Source: an uncultured Peptococcaceae bacterium (GTDB lineage Bacteria; Bacillota; Dehalobacteriia; UBA7702). From it: a DNA stretch of 19,221 nt. The stretch's first letter is position 1, and each line of letters begins with the position of its first letter. Positions 7,802 to 14,911 of this stretch are shown one piece after another. The notes below the pieces were generated by a model. The model was not told where the DNA came from. It worked only from the letters and a program-made list of their open reading frames with translations, and did not search any database. A program made the translations under genes and the position numbers. The stretch spans positions 1 through 19,221 of the forward strand of contig CALFRX010000259.1 of NCBI GenBank assembly GCA_937919295.1, read 5' to 3'.

Positions 7802-8659
7802 ATGGAAGAAACGATCATCAAAGCAGAAAACATCACCTTCACTTACGAAGACGGCACCCAAGCATTAAAGGGCATTGATATTGAGATCAAAAAAGGGCGC
7901 AAAATCGCTTTTTTAGGCGCCAACGGCTCCGGAAAGTCCACCTTTTTCCTCTGTCTCAACGGCATTCATCAGCCAAGCAACGGCACACTGTATTACAGAG
8001 CGGAACCCTACCATTATAAAAAGGACTTTTTGCTCAAGCTGAGAAGTAAAGTCGGCATCGTTTTTCAAGATCCCGACCGTCAACTGTTTTCCGCCAGCGT
8101 CCGCCAAGAAATTTCCTTCGGCGCCATGAACCTCGGTCTCGCCATAGAGGAAGTCAAAGCCCGGGTGGATCGCAGCATTGAGGATCTGGAAATCACAGCC
8201 TTTCAGGAAAAGCCTACCCACTTTTTAAGCGGCGGGCAAAAAAAACAGGTGGCCATCGCCGACATTTTGGTCATGGATCCGGAAGTCATCGTCCTGGATG
8301 AACCAGCGGCGGCCTTGGATCCGAAACATACCACCATCGTCAATCACCACATCGACCAGATGGCCAAAAAAGGCATCACGGTGTTGATTTCCACCCACGA
8401 TGTGGATCACGCCTACGCATGGGCCGATGAAGTGGTCTTATTTCATGAAGGCAAAATTATAAAGAGCGGCACACCCAAAACCGTTTTCAGCGACGAAAAA
8501 ACCCTCCTTGCCACCAATTTACAAAAGCCCTCGGCTTTGCGGCTTTTTGATGATCTCTGCGCCAAAGGGCTTTTCGATCCGTCGTTGCCGCCGCCCCGCA
8601 ATCTTGAGGAACTGGAACAGTATATTCACGATATCAGTAAAAGGAGTACCGCACTATGA
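7802..8659 (+). CDS. cbiO: ECF cobalt transporter ATPase
   Basis: The 285-residue ABC ATPase has Walker A GANGSGKST (39-47), a Q-loop at VFQDPDRQLF (88-97, the PDxQ form typical of ECF ATPases), the signature LSGGQKKQ (142-149), Walker B VIVLDEP (162-168) and the switch His199 in STHD. A C-terminal extension of about 60 residues follows, as in other CbiO proteins. Known role: powers cobalt import with CbiMNQ. The start has only a weak, distant Shine-Dalgarno-like AAAGAAG. The end overlaps cbiK by four bases. Confidence 0.96.
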   Translation: MEETIIKAENITFTYEDGTQALKGIDIEIKKGRKIAFLGANGSGKSTFFLCLNGIHQPSNGTLYYRAEPYHYKKDFLLKLRSKVGIVFQDPDRQLFSASVRQEISFGAMNLGLAIEEVKARVDRSIEDLEITAFQEKPTHFLSGGQKKQVAIADILVMDPEVIVLDEPAAALDPKHTTIVNHHIDQMAKKGITVLISTHDVDHAYAWADEVVLFHEGKIIKSGTPKTVFSDEKTLLATNLQKPSALRLFDDLCAKGLFDPSLPPPRNLEELEQYIHDISKRSTAL

Positions 8660-9444
8660 CCGCAAAAAAAGGGTTGCTCGTTGTCAGTTTCGGCACAAGT
8701 TACCGTGAAACGAGAGTGAAAACCATTGAACGCATTGAGGCGGAACTGGCTGCCGCCTTTCCCGAAAGAAGACTCTATCGCGCCTGGACCAGCTCTATGA
8801 TTCGGAAAAAGCTGAAAGAGCGGGATCAGATCAGCATCTTTTCCGTTGCCGAAGCCCTATCACAGATGGCCGTCGATGGCATAGAAGATATCCTCGTACA
8901 GCCCACCCACATCATCAATGGCACGGAAAACGACCTGATGACAGCGGCAATCAAAGCAAGATGCGAAAATTTTCAGTGCCTCGCCATCGGAAAACCGCTG
9001 CTTTATGCCACCGAAGATTATTTCGCCACCATCGACGCTTTGGCCAAAACATATCCCCAGCCAGAGGACACGGCGCTTTTGCTGATGGGTCACGGCACAG
9101 AGCATTATGCCGACAGCGCTTACGCGGCGTTAGACTACATGATGAAGGCAGCTGGCCACCCCAACTTTTTTGTCGGCACCGTGGAGGGCTATCCCGATTT
9201 TGAGGCCATGCTAAGTTTACTGAAAAAATCCACCTATCAAAAAGTACATCTCGTCCCTTTGATGATCGTTGCCGGAGATCATGCCAATCACGACATGATC
9301 GGCGAAGACGGGGATTCCTGGAAAAGCCGCTTAACAGAAATGGGTTTTGCGGTATCCTATACATGTAAGGGACTTGGGGAAATCAAAGAAATCCGCGATA
9401 TCTTCCTCCGCCACGCCGAAAAGGAGGAAAAAAGCCATGTATAA
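8656..9444 (+). CDS. cbiK: Sirohydrochlorin cobaltochelatase (anaerobic)
   Basis: The 262-residue length fits single-subunit CbiK. The start GLLVVSFGTSYRETR is the family signature. The two metal-binding histidines are His146 in LLMGHGTEHY and His209 in AGDHANHDM, matching the catalytic pair known from Salmonella CbiK. Known role: inserts Co2+ into sirohydrochlorin, the first committed step of the anaerobic pathway. No signal peptide is visible, so it should act in the cytosol, next to the cobalt importer encoded upstream. AAAGGAG precedes the ATG, which overlaps cbiO as ATGA. Confidence 0.96.
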   Translation: MTAKKGLLVVSFGTSYRETRVKTIERIEAELAAAFPERRLYRAWTSSMIRKKLKERDQISIFSVAEALSQMAVDGIEDILVQPTHIINGTENDLMTAAIKARCENFQCLAIGKPLLYATEDYFATIDALAKTYPQPEDTALLLMGHGTEHYADSAYAALDYMMKAAGHPNFFVGTVEGYPDFEAMLSLLKKSTYQKVHLVPLMIVAGDHANHDMIGEDGDSWKSRLTEMGFAVSYTCKGLGEIKEIRDIFLRHAEKEEKSHV

Positions 9445-10459
9445 GCACGGCGGCGATATTTACAGCTACGAAAATATGCTGGACTTTTCCGCCAACATCA
9501 ATCCTCTGGGCACACCACCGGCGGTGATAGAGGCGGCCTGCAGCGGCGTCGCAGAAGCCGCAAACTACCCGGATCCCCTTTGTCGGCAACTGATCCGAGC
9601 TATTTCGGAACACGAAGGGGTTAAGGAGGAGCAGATCATCTGCGGCAACGGCGCCGCCGAGCTGATTTTCTCTCTGTGCATGGCGTTAAAGCCGAAAAAG
9701 GCGCTTTTGCTCGCCCCCTCCTTTTACGAATACGAACAGGCTTTAACGGCGGTGGACTGCGAAATCCGCTACCATTATTTAAAAGAAGATGACGGCTTTC
9801 ATTTACAAGAAACTTATCTTGACGATTTAACAGACGATCTCGACATTGTTTTTTTGTGCAATCCCAACAATCCCACGGGCATCCTCACGGAGAAGCCTTT
9901 TCTCCTCTCCATCTTGGAGCGATGCAAAGCAAAAGGGATCTTTTTCGTGGCCGACGAATGTTTCAACGACTTCTTAGAGGAACCGGAACGCTATACCTTA
10001 AAAGATCAAATCCAAAACTATCCTGATTTTTTTATTCTCAAGGCCTTCACCAAAATTTATGCCATGGCAGAGCTGCGTCTCGGTTTCGGCCTCACCGCCA
10101 ACAAAGACTTGCTTCGGAAAATGAAGTGCTGTACACAACCGTGGAGCGTTTCCATTCCGGCACAGAAAGCCGGTATCGCCGCGGTCAAGGAGAAAGAATA
10201 CGTCAAAACTACCTTGCGTCTGATCAAAAAAGAACGCGTCTATCTGCGTGGCGCCTTAAAGGAGGCGGGATTTACGGTTTATGATTCCGCCGCCAATTAT
10301 TTATTTTTCCAAGGCCCTCCTGCCCTCTATGGGGACTGTCTCAAAAAGGGAATCATGATCAGAGACTGCAGTAATTACGAAGGTCTTCGTGAAGGCTTTT
10401 ACCGCATTGTCGTCAAACAACACCCTGATAACAGTAAGTTGATCAAAGCATTAAAATAA
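9437..10459 (+). CDS. cobD: L-threonine-O-3-phosphate decarboxylase (PLP enzyme)
   Basis: The 340-residue fold-type I aminotransferase-like protein starts MYKHGGDIYSYENMLDFSAN, where HGG and DFSANINPLG are hallmarks of CobD decarboxylases. CNPNNPTG is at 141-148. The PLP lysine is probably Lys206 in LKAFTKIYAM, and RLGFG follows. Known role: makes (R)-1-amino-2-propanol phosphate, the linker that CbiB attaches. A longer frame opens at 9347, but the ATG at 9437 is supported by AAGGAGG at 9421-9427 and by homology; it overlaps the cbiK end by 8 bases. A histidinol-phosphate aminotransferase (HisC) is the main alternative, but the context argues against it. Confidence 0.92.
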   Translation: MYKHGGDIYSYENMLDFSANINPLGTPPAVIEAACSGVAEAANYPDPLCRQLIRAISEHEGVKEEQIICGNGAAELIFSLCMALKPKKALLLAPSFYEYEQALTAVDCEIRYHYLKEDDGFHLQETYLDDLTDDLDIVFLCNPNNPTGILTEKPFLLSILERCKAKGIFFVADECFNDFLEEPERYTLKDQIQNYPDFFILKAFTKIYAMAELRLGFGLTANKDLLRKMKCCTQPWSVSIPAQKAGIAAVKEKEYVKTTLRLIKKERVYLRGALKEAGFTVYDSAANYLFFQGPPALYGDCLKKGIMIRDCSNYEGLREGFYRIVVKQHPDNSKLIKALK

Positions 10460-10460
10460 A

Positions 10461-11165
10461 ATGGTAAAAAAAGACTTTCAAAACAATGAAAAATGGGACG
10501 CAATGGAAACCCGCATTGCCGAAGCGGGAAAAAGCCTGCGTTTACACATACGGCGCGGTCAAACCAAAGACGCCAAAATTATTTTCGATGGTATGTTTGA
10601 AGCGATCTGCGAAATTCACGGCGGCAATCTTTTCATAATCAAAGGCCATATATTGGAGCTGATGATTTGGCTATCCCGTTCCGTGGCCGATATCAGCGCT
10701 CATAACGAGGACTATCATTTTCATAATGCTCTGATTTATGAAGAGCTCTACGGCTTCAAAAATACGGATACGATCCGAAAATGGATGCTCAAAGTCATTG
10801 AACACCTCACGGAAATTGTCAAAGAGTCCGACAAGGATCAGACGCTCCATGCCGTTTACGCTGTTTCCAAATACATTCAAACCCACTTCAAGGAAAGGAT
10901 CACCATTGAGGATATCTCCGCTTCTGTTCATTTAAACGGCAGCTATATCAGTCATCTTTTCCGCAAAACCTTCGGCTACACGATCACCGATTATATCACC
11001 TACGTGCGTTTGGAAAACGCCAAAATCATCTTAGCCGACCCCGGCGCCAACATCTACAACGCGGCCATGGAATCCGGTTTCAACGATGTCAGCTATTTTT
11101 CCCGTGTCTTCAAAAAGATCGAGGGATTAAGCCCCAGGGAATACCGAAATAAACTGAAAAAATAG
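10461..11165 (+). CDS. AraC-family regulator, PocR-like without the PocR sensor domain; ends in TAG
   Basis: The 234-residue product ends with a two-helix-turn-helix AraC domain (about 132-232), including GSYISHLFRKTFGYT and the signature FNDVSYFSRVFKKIEGLSPREY. Residues 15-120 (AEAGKSLRLHIRRGQ and LELMIWLSRSVAD) resemble the linker that follows the PocR ligand domain in PocR-AraC regulators, but the PocR domain itself is absent and the gene starts one base after the cobD stop. No Shine-Dalgarno is visible, so translation probably depends on cobD. By position it may control cobalamin or corrinoid-dependent genes (inferred). The stop is TAG; see the finding on possible Pyl read-through adding 9 residues before TGA at 11190-11192. 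Confidence 0.88.
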   Translation: MVKKDFQNNEKWDAMETRIAEAGKSLRLHIRRGQTKDAKIIFDGMFEAICEIHGGNLFIIKGHILELMIWLSRSVADISAHNEDYHFHNALIYEELYGFKNTDTIRKWMLKVIEHLTEIVKESDKDQTLHAVYAVSKYIQTHFKERITIEDISASVHLNGSYISHLFRKTFGYTITDYITYVRLENAKIILADPGANIYNAAMESGFNDVSYFSRVFKKIEGLSPREYRNKLKK

Positions 11166-11206
11166 AAAAGCCACAATCATGTTCATCATTGATTGTGGCT
11201 TTTTTT
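11166..11206. terminator. Bidirectional terminator between the AraC gene and the 510-residue regulator
   Basis: AAAAGCCACAATCA (11166-11179) pairs with TGATTGTGGCTTTT (11190-11203) around a 10-base loop, followed by more T residues. On the other strand T-rich TTTTCTATTTTTTC follows the same stem, so it can serve both converging genes. It starts one base after the AraC stop codon. Confidence 0.9.
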
Positions 11207-11237
11207 CTTCGTGTGAATCATCGATTATGGTTTTTGA

Positions 11238-12770
11238 TTACCCCTTCAATTGACTGTTCAAAGTGTCAATATACGAACGCAGCCTTTTCGTGGATTCCTC
11301 ATTGCTGACAATGCCGTACTCCCTTTCCCCGGCGATGCCCCTAAGATAATCCCAGAAGGCGGATACCATGTTGAGCTCCCAAACCGCCAAAGCGATGGGG
11401 GGCGCCGAGGTTTTGGCCACGATGGCGCCGTAATCCTCTTTAACAACGACCATATATTCGGACTCCTCTTCCGGAATCAAATGAATATGAAAATTTTCGT
11501 TTTCGTGAAGGATCTTTTCAAGATGGACAAGATGCTGGATATATTCTTCCGGTCTGTAGTAAGCGGCGCCGTCTATGAGCATTTCAGAGAAAGAGACTCT
11601 GATTTTGCCGTCCATGACCTTGGCGGCAGTGAAAACCTGAATCAGCTCCGTTACCTCATATTCTTTTATATTTTCTTTGAGAAATTGAATTCTCCGCTCT
11701 CTTAAAGCCAATAATCTGCTATCCCTTTTACCGATACGGCCTTGTATTTTTAATAAGACCTCTTCCGGCATGGTAAACAGCGAAAGAGATTCCGTTTTCA
11801 GCAGCATATTACGCTTCCCCTTTTCAAATTGGGTCAGCGTTTCGAGGTAGGTCGATCTCTCCCTAACGGTGTAGATTTGCAGTAACGGCCTGCAACGTTT
11901 CAGGAATTCACTGTATTCCGCGGTAAGGGCCTGGATTACCTCTATATTTTTCGTAAAGAAATTTGCGGCATCATGAATCGAATCGCCCAGAGAATGAGAG
12001 GTAACCGCCGCGACACCGGAGGCGAGAAAAAAGGTTTGTTTAAACAAGCCGTCTCTTTTTTTGGGATAAAAGTAAGGCTCGATGAGTCCCGTCATGTAGA
12101 GGGGCATCCATTGCCTGATCGCGTGGAGCATCTCGTCAAGATCGCGGCTGACCGTATGGATGATGATAATGCGGTTGCCCTGTTTCAGCACCTGCCTCAT
12201 GAGAGCAGCCCACTTTGGAGCAAATTCCTGATCGATCATCCAGTCGGTTGCTTCATCACTAAAGAACCTTAAAGTCCGGCCACCCCCTGCGGCAATCACT
12301 TCTTCTAAAAAGGCCTTAGCCGCCTGCTGCTTCCCTTTTACGCCATAATAAACAGAAACATCGGCCAAGGGCTGATCCTGGTCTCCTTTTTTAAAGGCAA
12401 TGACTTCCTCCGGTGGCTTTTTGGGGGGATAATCAGAAAACCCATTGATGAAATCTCTCACCGTTGTGAATTCCTTGGGCTTCCCCTCTTTCAGCCACGT
12501 GGCGATGATAACAGAAAGCTCGGCCTGATCTACGCCAACAGGGTTTATTTTTAAAACGTCGGCCAGAGCCTTGCGTTGATAGCCTGCTTTGGCGTTTCTG
12601 GCAAAATAGGCGGCCATCAATTGAATGGTCCCCGTGTTTCTTAAGGCGTTTCTTTGTCCCCGACGCAGGCGGCTGATATGGGATGGATCCAACTTTGTGT
12701 ATAAGGCCAGAGCGCTGTTGGTCGTATTGGTCAGTTTCATCAGAAAATCGAGTTTCTCACAAAATTCCAT
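11238..12770 (-). CDS. Large regulator-like protein with N-terminal helix-turn-helix, function unknown
   Basis: I do not recognise the family beyond its N-terminus. Residues about 1-55 look like a Cro/C1-type DNA-binding domain (SALALYTKLDPSHISRLRRGQR). Residues about 60-100 (AGYQRKALADVLKIN) could be a second small helical module. The remaining 400 residues are soluble, mixed alpha/beta, with no membrane segment and no clear catalytic motif; part (FFSDEATDWMIDQEFAPKW) may be a sensor domain. An in-frame GTG exists at 12779, but it lies inside the Shine-Dalgarno sequence GAGGTGATC, so I choose the ATG at 12770. The stop is TAA. It is a single gene, convergent with the AraC gene and divergent from the broken surface gene. 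It could control either neighbour or the pyl cluster; nothing in the sequence decides this. Confidence 0.8.
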   Translation of the reverse strand: MEFCEKLDFLMKLTNTTNSALALYTKLDPSHISRLRRGQRNALRNTGTIQLMAAYFARNAKAGYQRKALADVLKINPVGVDQAELSVIIATWLKEGKPKEFTTVRDFINGFSDYPPKKPPEEVIAFKKGDQDQPLADVSVYYGVKGKQQAAKAFLEEVIAAGGGRTLRFFSDEATDWMIDQEFAPKWAALMRQVLKQGNRIIIIHTVSRDLDEMLHAIRQWMPLYMTGLIEPYFYPKKRDGLFKQTFFLASGVAAVTSHSLGDSIHDAANFFTKNIEVIQALTAEYSEFLKRCRPLLQIYTVRERSTYLETLTQFEKGKRNMLLKTESLSLFTMPEEVLLKIQGRIGKRDSRLLALRERRIQFLKENIKEYEVTELIQVFTAAKVMDGKIRVSFSEMLIDGAAYYRPEEYIQHLVHLEKILHENENFHIHLIPEEESEYMVVVKEDYGAIVAKTSAPPIALAVWELNMVSAFWDYLRGIAGEREYGIVSNEESTKRLRSYIDTLNSQLKG

Positions 12771-12788
12771 GTTGATCACCTCAGATTC

Positions 12789-12817
12789 AGTTTAACAAAG
12801 ACGACAACAAAAAGCAA
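12789..12817 (-). promoter_or_regulatory. Candidate promoter of the 510-residue regulator
   Basis: On the minus strand TTGCTT (12817-12812) and TAAACT (12794-12789) are 17 bases apart. This gives a short leader before the strong Shine-Dalgarno GAGGTGATC. Confidence 0.5.
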
Positions 12818-12872
12818 TCTTTTTGACACAAATCATGTCTTTCATATTACATTGCCAAATACGGTTATGCTC

Positions 12873-12901
12873 TTTTCCTCCCTGAGGTAATCCAATATAA
12901 T
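12873..12901 (+). promoter_or_regulatory. Possible promoter of the broken surface-protein gene
   Basis: A perfect TATAAT (12896-12901) is preceded, at 17 bases, only by a poor -35 (TTTTCC). It is listed because it lies about 80 bases upstream of the presumed former start. Confidence 0.35.
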
Positions 12902-12983
12902 GGTTTTAAGACCACTTTCGCTCAAATAAATGATATTTGGAGCCTGTCTCAGCCATCACAGATTTCTTAAGGAAGAGATTCCT

Positions 12984-13362
12984 ACGGGGAAAAAAACTTC
13001 TTTTTGGACTATTACGGTAGTATTGACCCTTTTCACTTTTTTGGCATTACCAATGGGGGTCAGCGCCGCGGATTTCCCTTACGGGATCAATGCCACCGGC
13101 CAATACCCCTTTGACGATGGAGATGGTACAAAAGACGATCCCTTTCTGATTTCCACACCGCGGCAGTTGGCCCAGTTGGCTTTTGATGTCGCCCAGGATA
13201 TCAGTTATCGAGACCAGTATCTCAAACTCACCGCCAATCTTGACCTTGGCGGCCGGCTTGATCCAGGGCGTAAAAGCCACTACCCGCGATCCCGGCGGGA
13301 AAGCCAGCCGCGCCCAGGTTGCCAGGATTTTAATGCGATTTGTTACATCTATTGAGAAATAA
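12984..13362 (+). pseudogene. Remnant of a secreted S-layer-homology surface protein, internally deleted and frameshifted
   Basis: From 12984 the frame gives a classic signal peptide (GKKTSFWTITVVLTLFTFLALPMGVSAAD) and then a module of the type that opens GLUG-repeat surface proteins (GDGTKDDPFLISTPRQLAQLA, then YLKLTANLDLGG). At about 13252 the sense switches to the next frame, which reads AGLIQGVKATTRDPGGKASR then AQVARILMRF and ends at TAA 13360-13362: the second half of an SLH domain, normally at the C-terminus of much longer proteins. Staying in the first frame gives non-homologous residues to TGA at 13353-13355. The codon in the expected start position, six bases after AAGGAAGAG, is ACG (12984-12986) rather than ATG; the only in-frame ATG (12930) lacks a Shine-Dalgarno. 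An internal deletion plus start loss is inferred. Confidence 0.8.
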
Positions 13363-13429
13363 TCTGTAAAATGCGTTTAGGCTTTCTAACACATACCGAC
13401 CCAACCGCCCCATAAAAAGGACTATTTCC

Positions 13430-13468
13430 AAGCAAAAACTCCGGGAGGGAGTCCCGGAGTTTTTGCTT
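13430..13468. terminator. Perfect 17-bp inverted repeat, bidirectional terminator
   Basis: AAGCAAAAACTCCGGGA (13430-13446) pairs perfectly with TCCCGGAGTTTTTGCTT (13452-13468) around a 5-base loop. Because A and T runs lie inside the arms, it works in both directions. It separates the broken surface gene (plus) from the end of the pyl cluster (minus). Between this repeat and 13363 I see nothing else. Confidence 0.88.
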
Positions 13469-13518
13469 GCTTTCATTTTCTATAGAAAAAACGCGTCGAA
13501 AACCATGCTTCCTTCACC

Positions 13519-13665
13519 TTAAAAGCGCAGATAAAAGCTGAGGCCGCCGCGTACATAAAAGCACGTAGGAGTCCCACCTTTTGACTAAAACACCGCGATA
13601 TGCGCTTTATAATCATTAATAGGCTGAGGCGCTGCACCTGGCAGCGTCTCATTGGAGGGCATCAT
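13519..13665 (-). other. Possible 48-codon reading frame with one in-frame TAG, overlapping the pylSn stop
   Basis: The ATG at 13665-13663 forms an ATGA overlap with the pylSn stop TGA, the same junction type seen at pylB/pylC. The frame reads MMPSNETLPGAAPQPINDY then KAHIAVF, then TAG (13587-13585), then SKGGTPTCFYVRGG and LSFYLRF, ending at TAA 13521-13519. If TAG is a stop, the product is 26 residues; if decoded as pyrrolysine, 48. The tail with alternating polar and aromatic residues and a final Phe resembles the last strand of an outer-membrane barrel, which could instead mark it as a gene remnant. No good Shine-Dalgarno is visible, and a frame of this length may arise by chance. No function is claimed. 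Confidence 0.3.
13625..13651 (-). other. Hairpin downstream of pylSn
   Basis: TGAGGCGCTGC (13625-13635) and GCAGCGTCTCA (13641-13651) form an 11-pair stem with one non-Watson-Crick position (G-U on one strand) and a 5-base loop. On the minus strand it follows the pylSn stop by 10 bases, but only a weak GCCTATTAAT follows, so it looks more like an RNA-stabilising or pausing hairpin than an efficient terminator. Confidence 0.5.
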
Positions 13666-13994
13666 TTCCCGTTATCTTGCAATTCCGAACCGTAACTTTG
13701 GGTAAAGTAGGTTTTGGAATACTTTTCCAATTTCCAATCAGGGATTTTACATTTTTTGCAGGTATTCCGCATCCATTTGTTACGGAGCCAGCGGGCGGCC
13801 CGTGAGGTTTTGGAATTTCGCACCATAAAGCTTTGACCGCAATGAGTCATGATTTCGGCGTATTCCCCTTTGTAGTGAATCTCCCGAATGCCGTGCAACG
13901 TACCGTTGCGGGAAGGCCAAAGTTTGATTTTTTCCAAAAGCCGGAAAAAATCCACATGTTTTCTGTAGTAGCGTTTATTGCTATCGGCTGCCAT
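13662..13994 (-). CDS. pylSn: Pyrrolysyl-tRNA synthetase N-terminal tRNA-binding protein (split form)
   Basis: This small basic protein (110 residues) corresponds to the N-terminal domain of archaeal PylRS, encoded separately in bacteria. KLWPSRNGTLHGI, NSKTSRAARWLRNKWMRNT and CKKCKIPDWKLEKY align well with the archaeal stretch LWMSRTGTIHKI, NNSRSSRTARALRHH and CKRC. The four presumed zinc ligands are all present: His34 in TLHG, Cys52 in THCGQ, and Cys79 and Cys82 in CKKC. Known role: binds the T-loop and variable-loop face of tRNA-Pyl and raises the affinity of the catalytic subunit. Two ATG codons are adjacent; AGGAG sits 7 bases before the second (13994) and only 4 before the first (13997), so I prefer the second. 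It lies directly behind a terminator. Confidence 0.93.
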   Translation of the reverse strand: MAADSNKRYYRKHVDFFRLLEKIKLWPSRNGTLHGIREIHYKGEYAEIMTHCGQSFMVRNSKTSRAARWLRNKWMRNTCKKCKIPDWKLEKYSKTYFTQSYGSELQDNGK

Positions 13995-14010
13995 CATTAT
14001 TCTCCTAATG

Positions 14011-14044
14011 GAAAAAAACAGGCGGAGCCTGCCTCCGCCTGTTT
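14011..14044 (-). terminator. Intrinsic terminator between the methyltransferase gene and pylSn
   Basis: AAACAGGCGGAG (14016-14027) pairs perfectly with CTCCGCCTGTTT (14033-14044) around a 5-base loop. On the minus strand it continues as TTTTTTTCC. It is only about 5 bases upstream of the pylSn Shine-Dalgarno, so pylSn needs read-through or a promoter overlapping this hairpin. Confidence 0.88.
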
Positions 14045-14061
14045 CAGTTGATTCGTATCAA

Positions 14062-14874
14062 TTAGTCATAGAGGCCTTTGCGGGAAGCGGTCAGATAACC
14101 CATGCAATAATCGTCCTGGCCAATCAAAGCAGTACCGGCTGCGATGGTACCCATCATCAATTTATCGGTGGGGTTGACGATGAAACCGTCCATGCCAACA
14201 ACCATGGTCTGGGCAACAAAGAAGCTGTTTAAGATCTTTCTGTTGGGGAGACCAAAGGAGATGTTGGAAAGACCGCACATTTTGTGGCATTTGGGATATT
14301 TGGCGGTAAGGCCGGCAACGGTGTCAAGAACCTGCACGCCGAATTCAGCATTGACGCTGATGGGCTGGATGAGCGGGTCAAAGTAGATGTTTTCATCAGC
14401 AACACCGGCTTCGGTGAGACCTTTGTAGAGATTGTCGGCAACGGCCAAACGTTTTTCGGCGCTATCGGGAATACCGGTGTCGTCCATCAGAAGCGCAACG
14501 ATTTTGGCATCATATTTGGTGACCAAAGGAAGGACTTCCTTATAGCGTTCCTGTTCGAAGTTGATGGAGTTGATCATGGGCTGGAAATCAGGCTGTAATT
14601 TTTTCACCAAGGCAAGACCGGCGTCGAGAGCGGCAGCGTCGGGGCTGTCGATGCATAAGGGTTTGTCTTTGATGACTTCGCAAATGGTTTCCACGAGCCA
14701 TTCCATGGTTTCGACTTCTTTGCCGAACTGAGTACCGCAGTTAACGTCGATATAATCAGCACCGGCTTCGGCCTGTTCTTTCGCGATCTGCTGGATGTAA
14801 GCTGCGTCTTTTGCTTCTACAGCTTCTTTGATTGCCTTACGGCTTGAGTTAATGAGTTCACCTACGATTAACAT
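14062..14874 (-). CDS. mtgA: Methyltetrahydrofolate:corrinoid methyltransferase family protein (MtgA/AcsE-like)
   Basis: The 270-residue product is a pterin-binding TIM-barrel methyltransferase. MLIVGELINSSRKAI, YIDVNCG (41-47), CIDSPDA (74-80), YFDPLIQPISVN (164-175) and GLSNISFGLPNR (201-212) align with AcsE/MeTr; Asp43, Asn45, Asp76, Asp166 and Asn204 are at the pterin-contacting positions. Known members move methyl groups between a corrinoid protein and tetrahydrofolate; MtgA of Desulfitobacterium works toward methyl-THF in glycine betaine use. Here it lies between pylC and pylSn, which suggests methyl transfer from a Pyl-dependent methylamine pathway into folate (inferred). AAGGAGG lies 10 bases before the ATG. 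The symbol is by resemblance; the direction and the partner protein are not shown by sequence. Confidence 0.87.
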   Translation of the reverse strand: MLIVGELINSSRKAIKEAVEAKDAAYIQQIAKEQAEAGADYIDVNCGTQFGKEVETMEWLVETICEVIKDKPLCIDSPDAAALDAGLALVKKLQPDFQPMINSINFEQERYKEVLPLVTKYDAKIVALLMDDTGIPDSAEKRLAVADNLYKGLTEAGVADENIYFDPLIQPISVNAEFGVQVLDTVAGLTAKYPKCHKMCGLSNISFGLPNRKILNSFFVAQTMVVGMDGFIVNPTDKLMMGTIAAGTALIGQDDYCMGYLTASRKGLYD

Positions 14875-14911
14875 GTTTGAGTTTCCTCCTTGTTCTTTTT
14901 AATAAAGTACT

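Noticed and set aside
9347..9436. N-terminal extension of CobD by 30 residues
   Set aside because: It overlaps cbiK coding sequence, does not resemble the CobD start, and the ATG at 9437 has a strong Shine-Dalgarno.
12825..12838. GACACAAATCATGTC as an operator for the 510-residue regulator
   Set aside because: Only four bases on each side are symmetrical and there is no second copy near the other promoters.
12930..13355. The whole 141-codon plus frame as an intact small protein
   Set aside because: The first 18 codons lack a start signal and the last 35 are out-of-frame reading of SLH coding sequence, so a pseudogene is the better description.
13353..13506. A second minus-strand frame with an in-frame TAG (MVFDAFFL, TAG, KMKASKNSG...) after the 48-codon frame
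   Set aside because: It would have to be translated through the perfect terminator at 13430-13468 and into the end of the broken surface gene; the Shine-Dalgarno is too close to the ATG.
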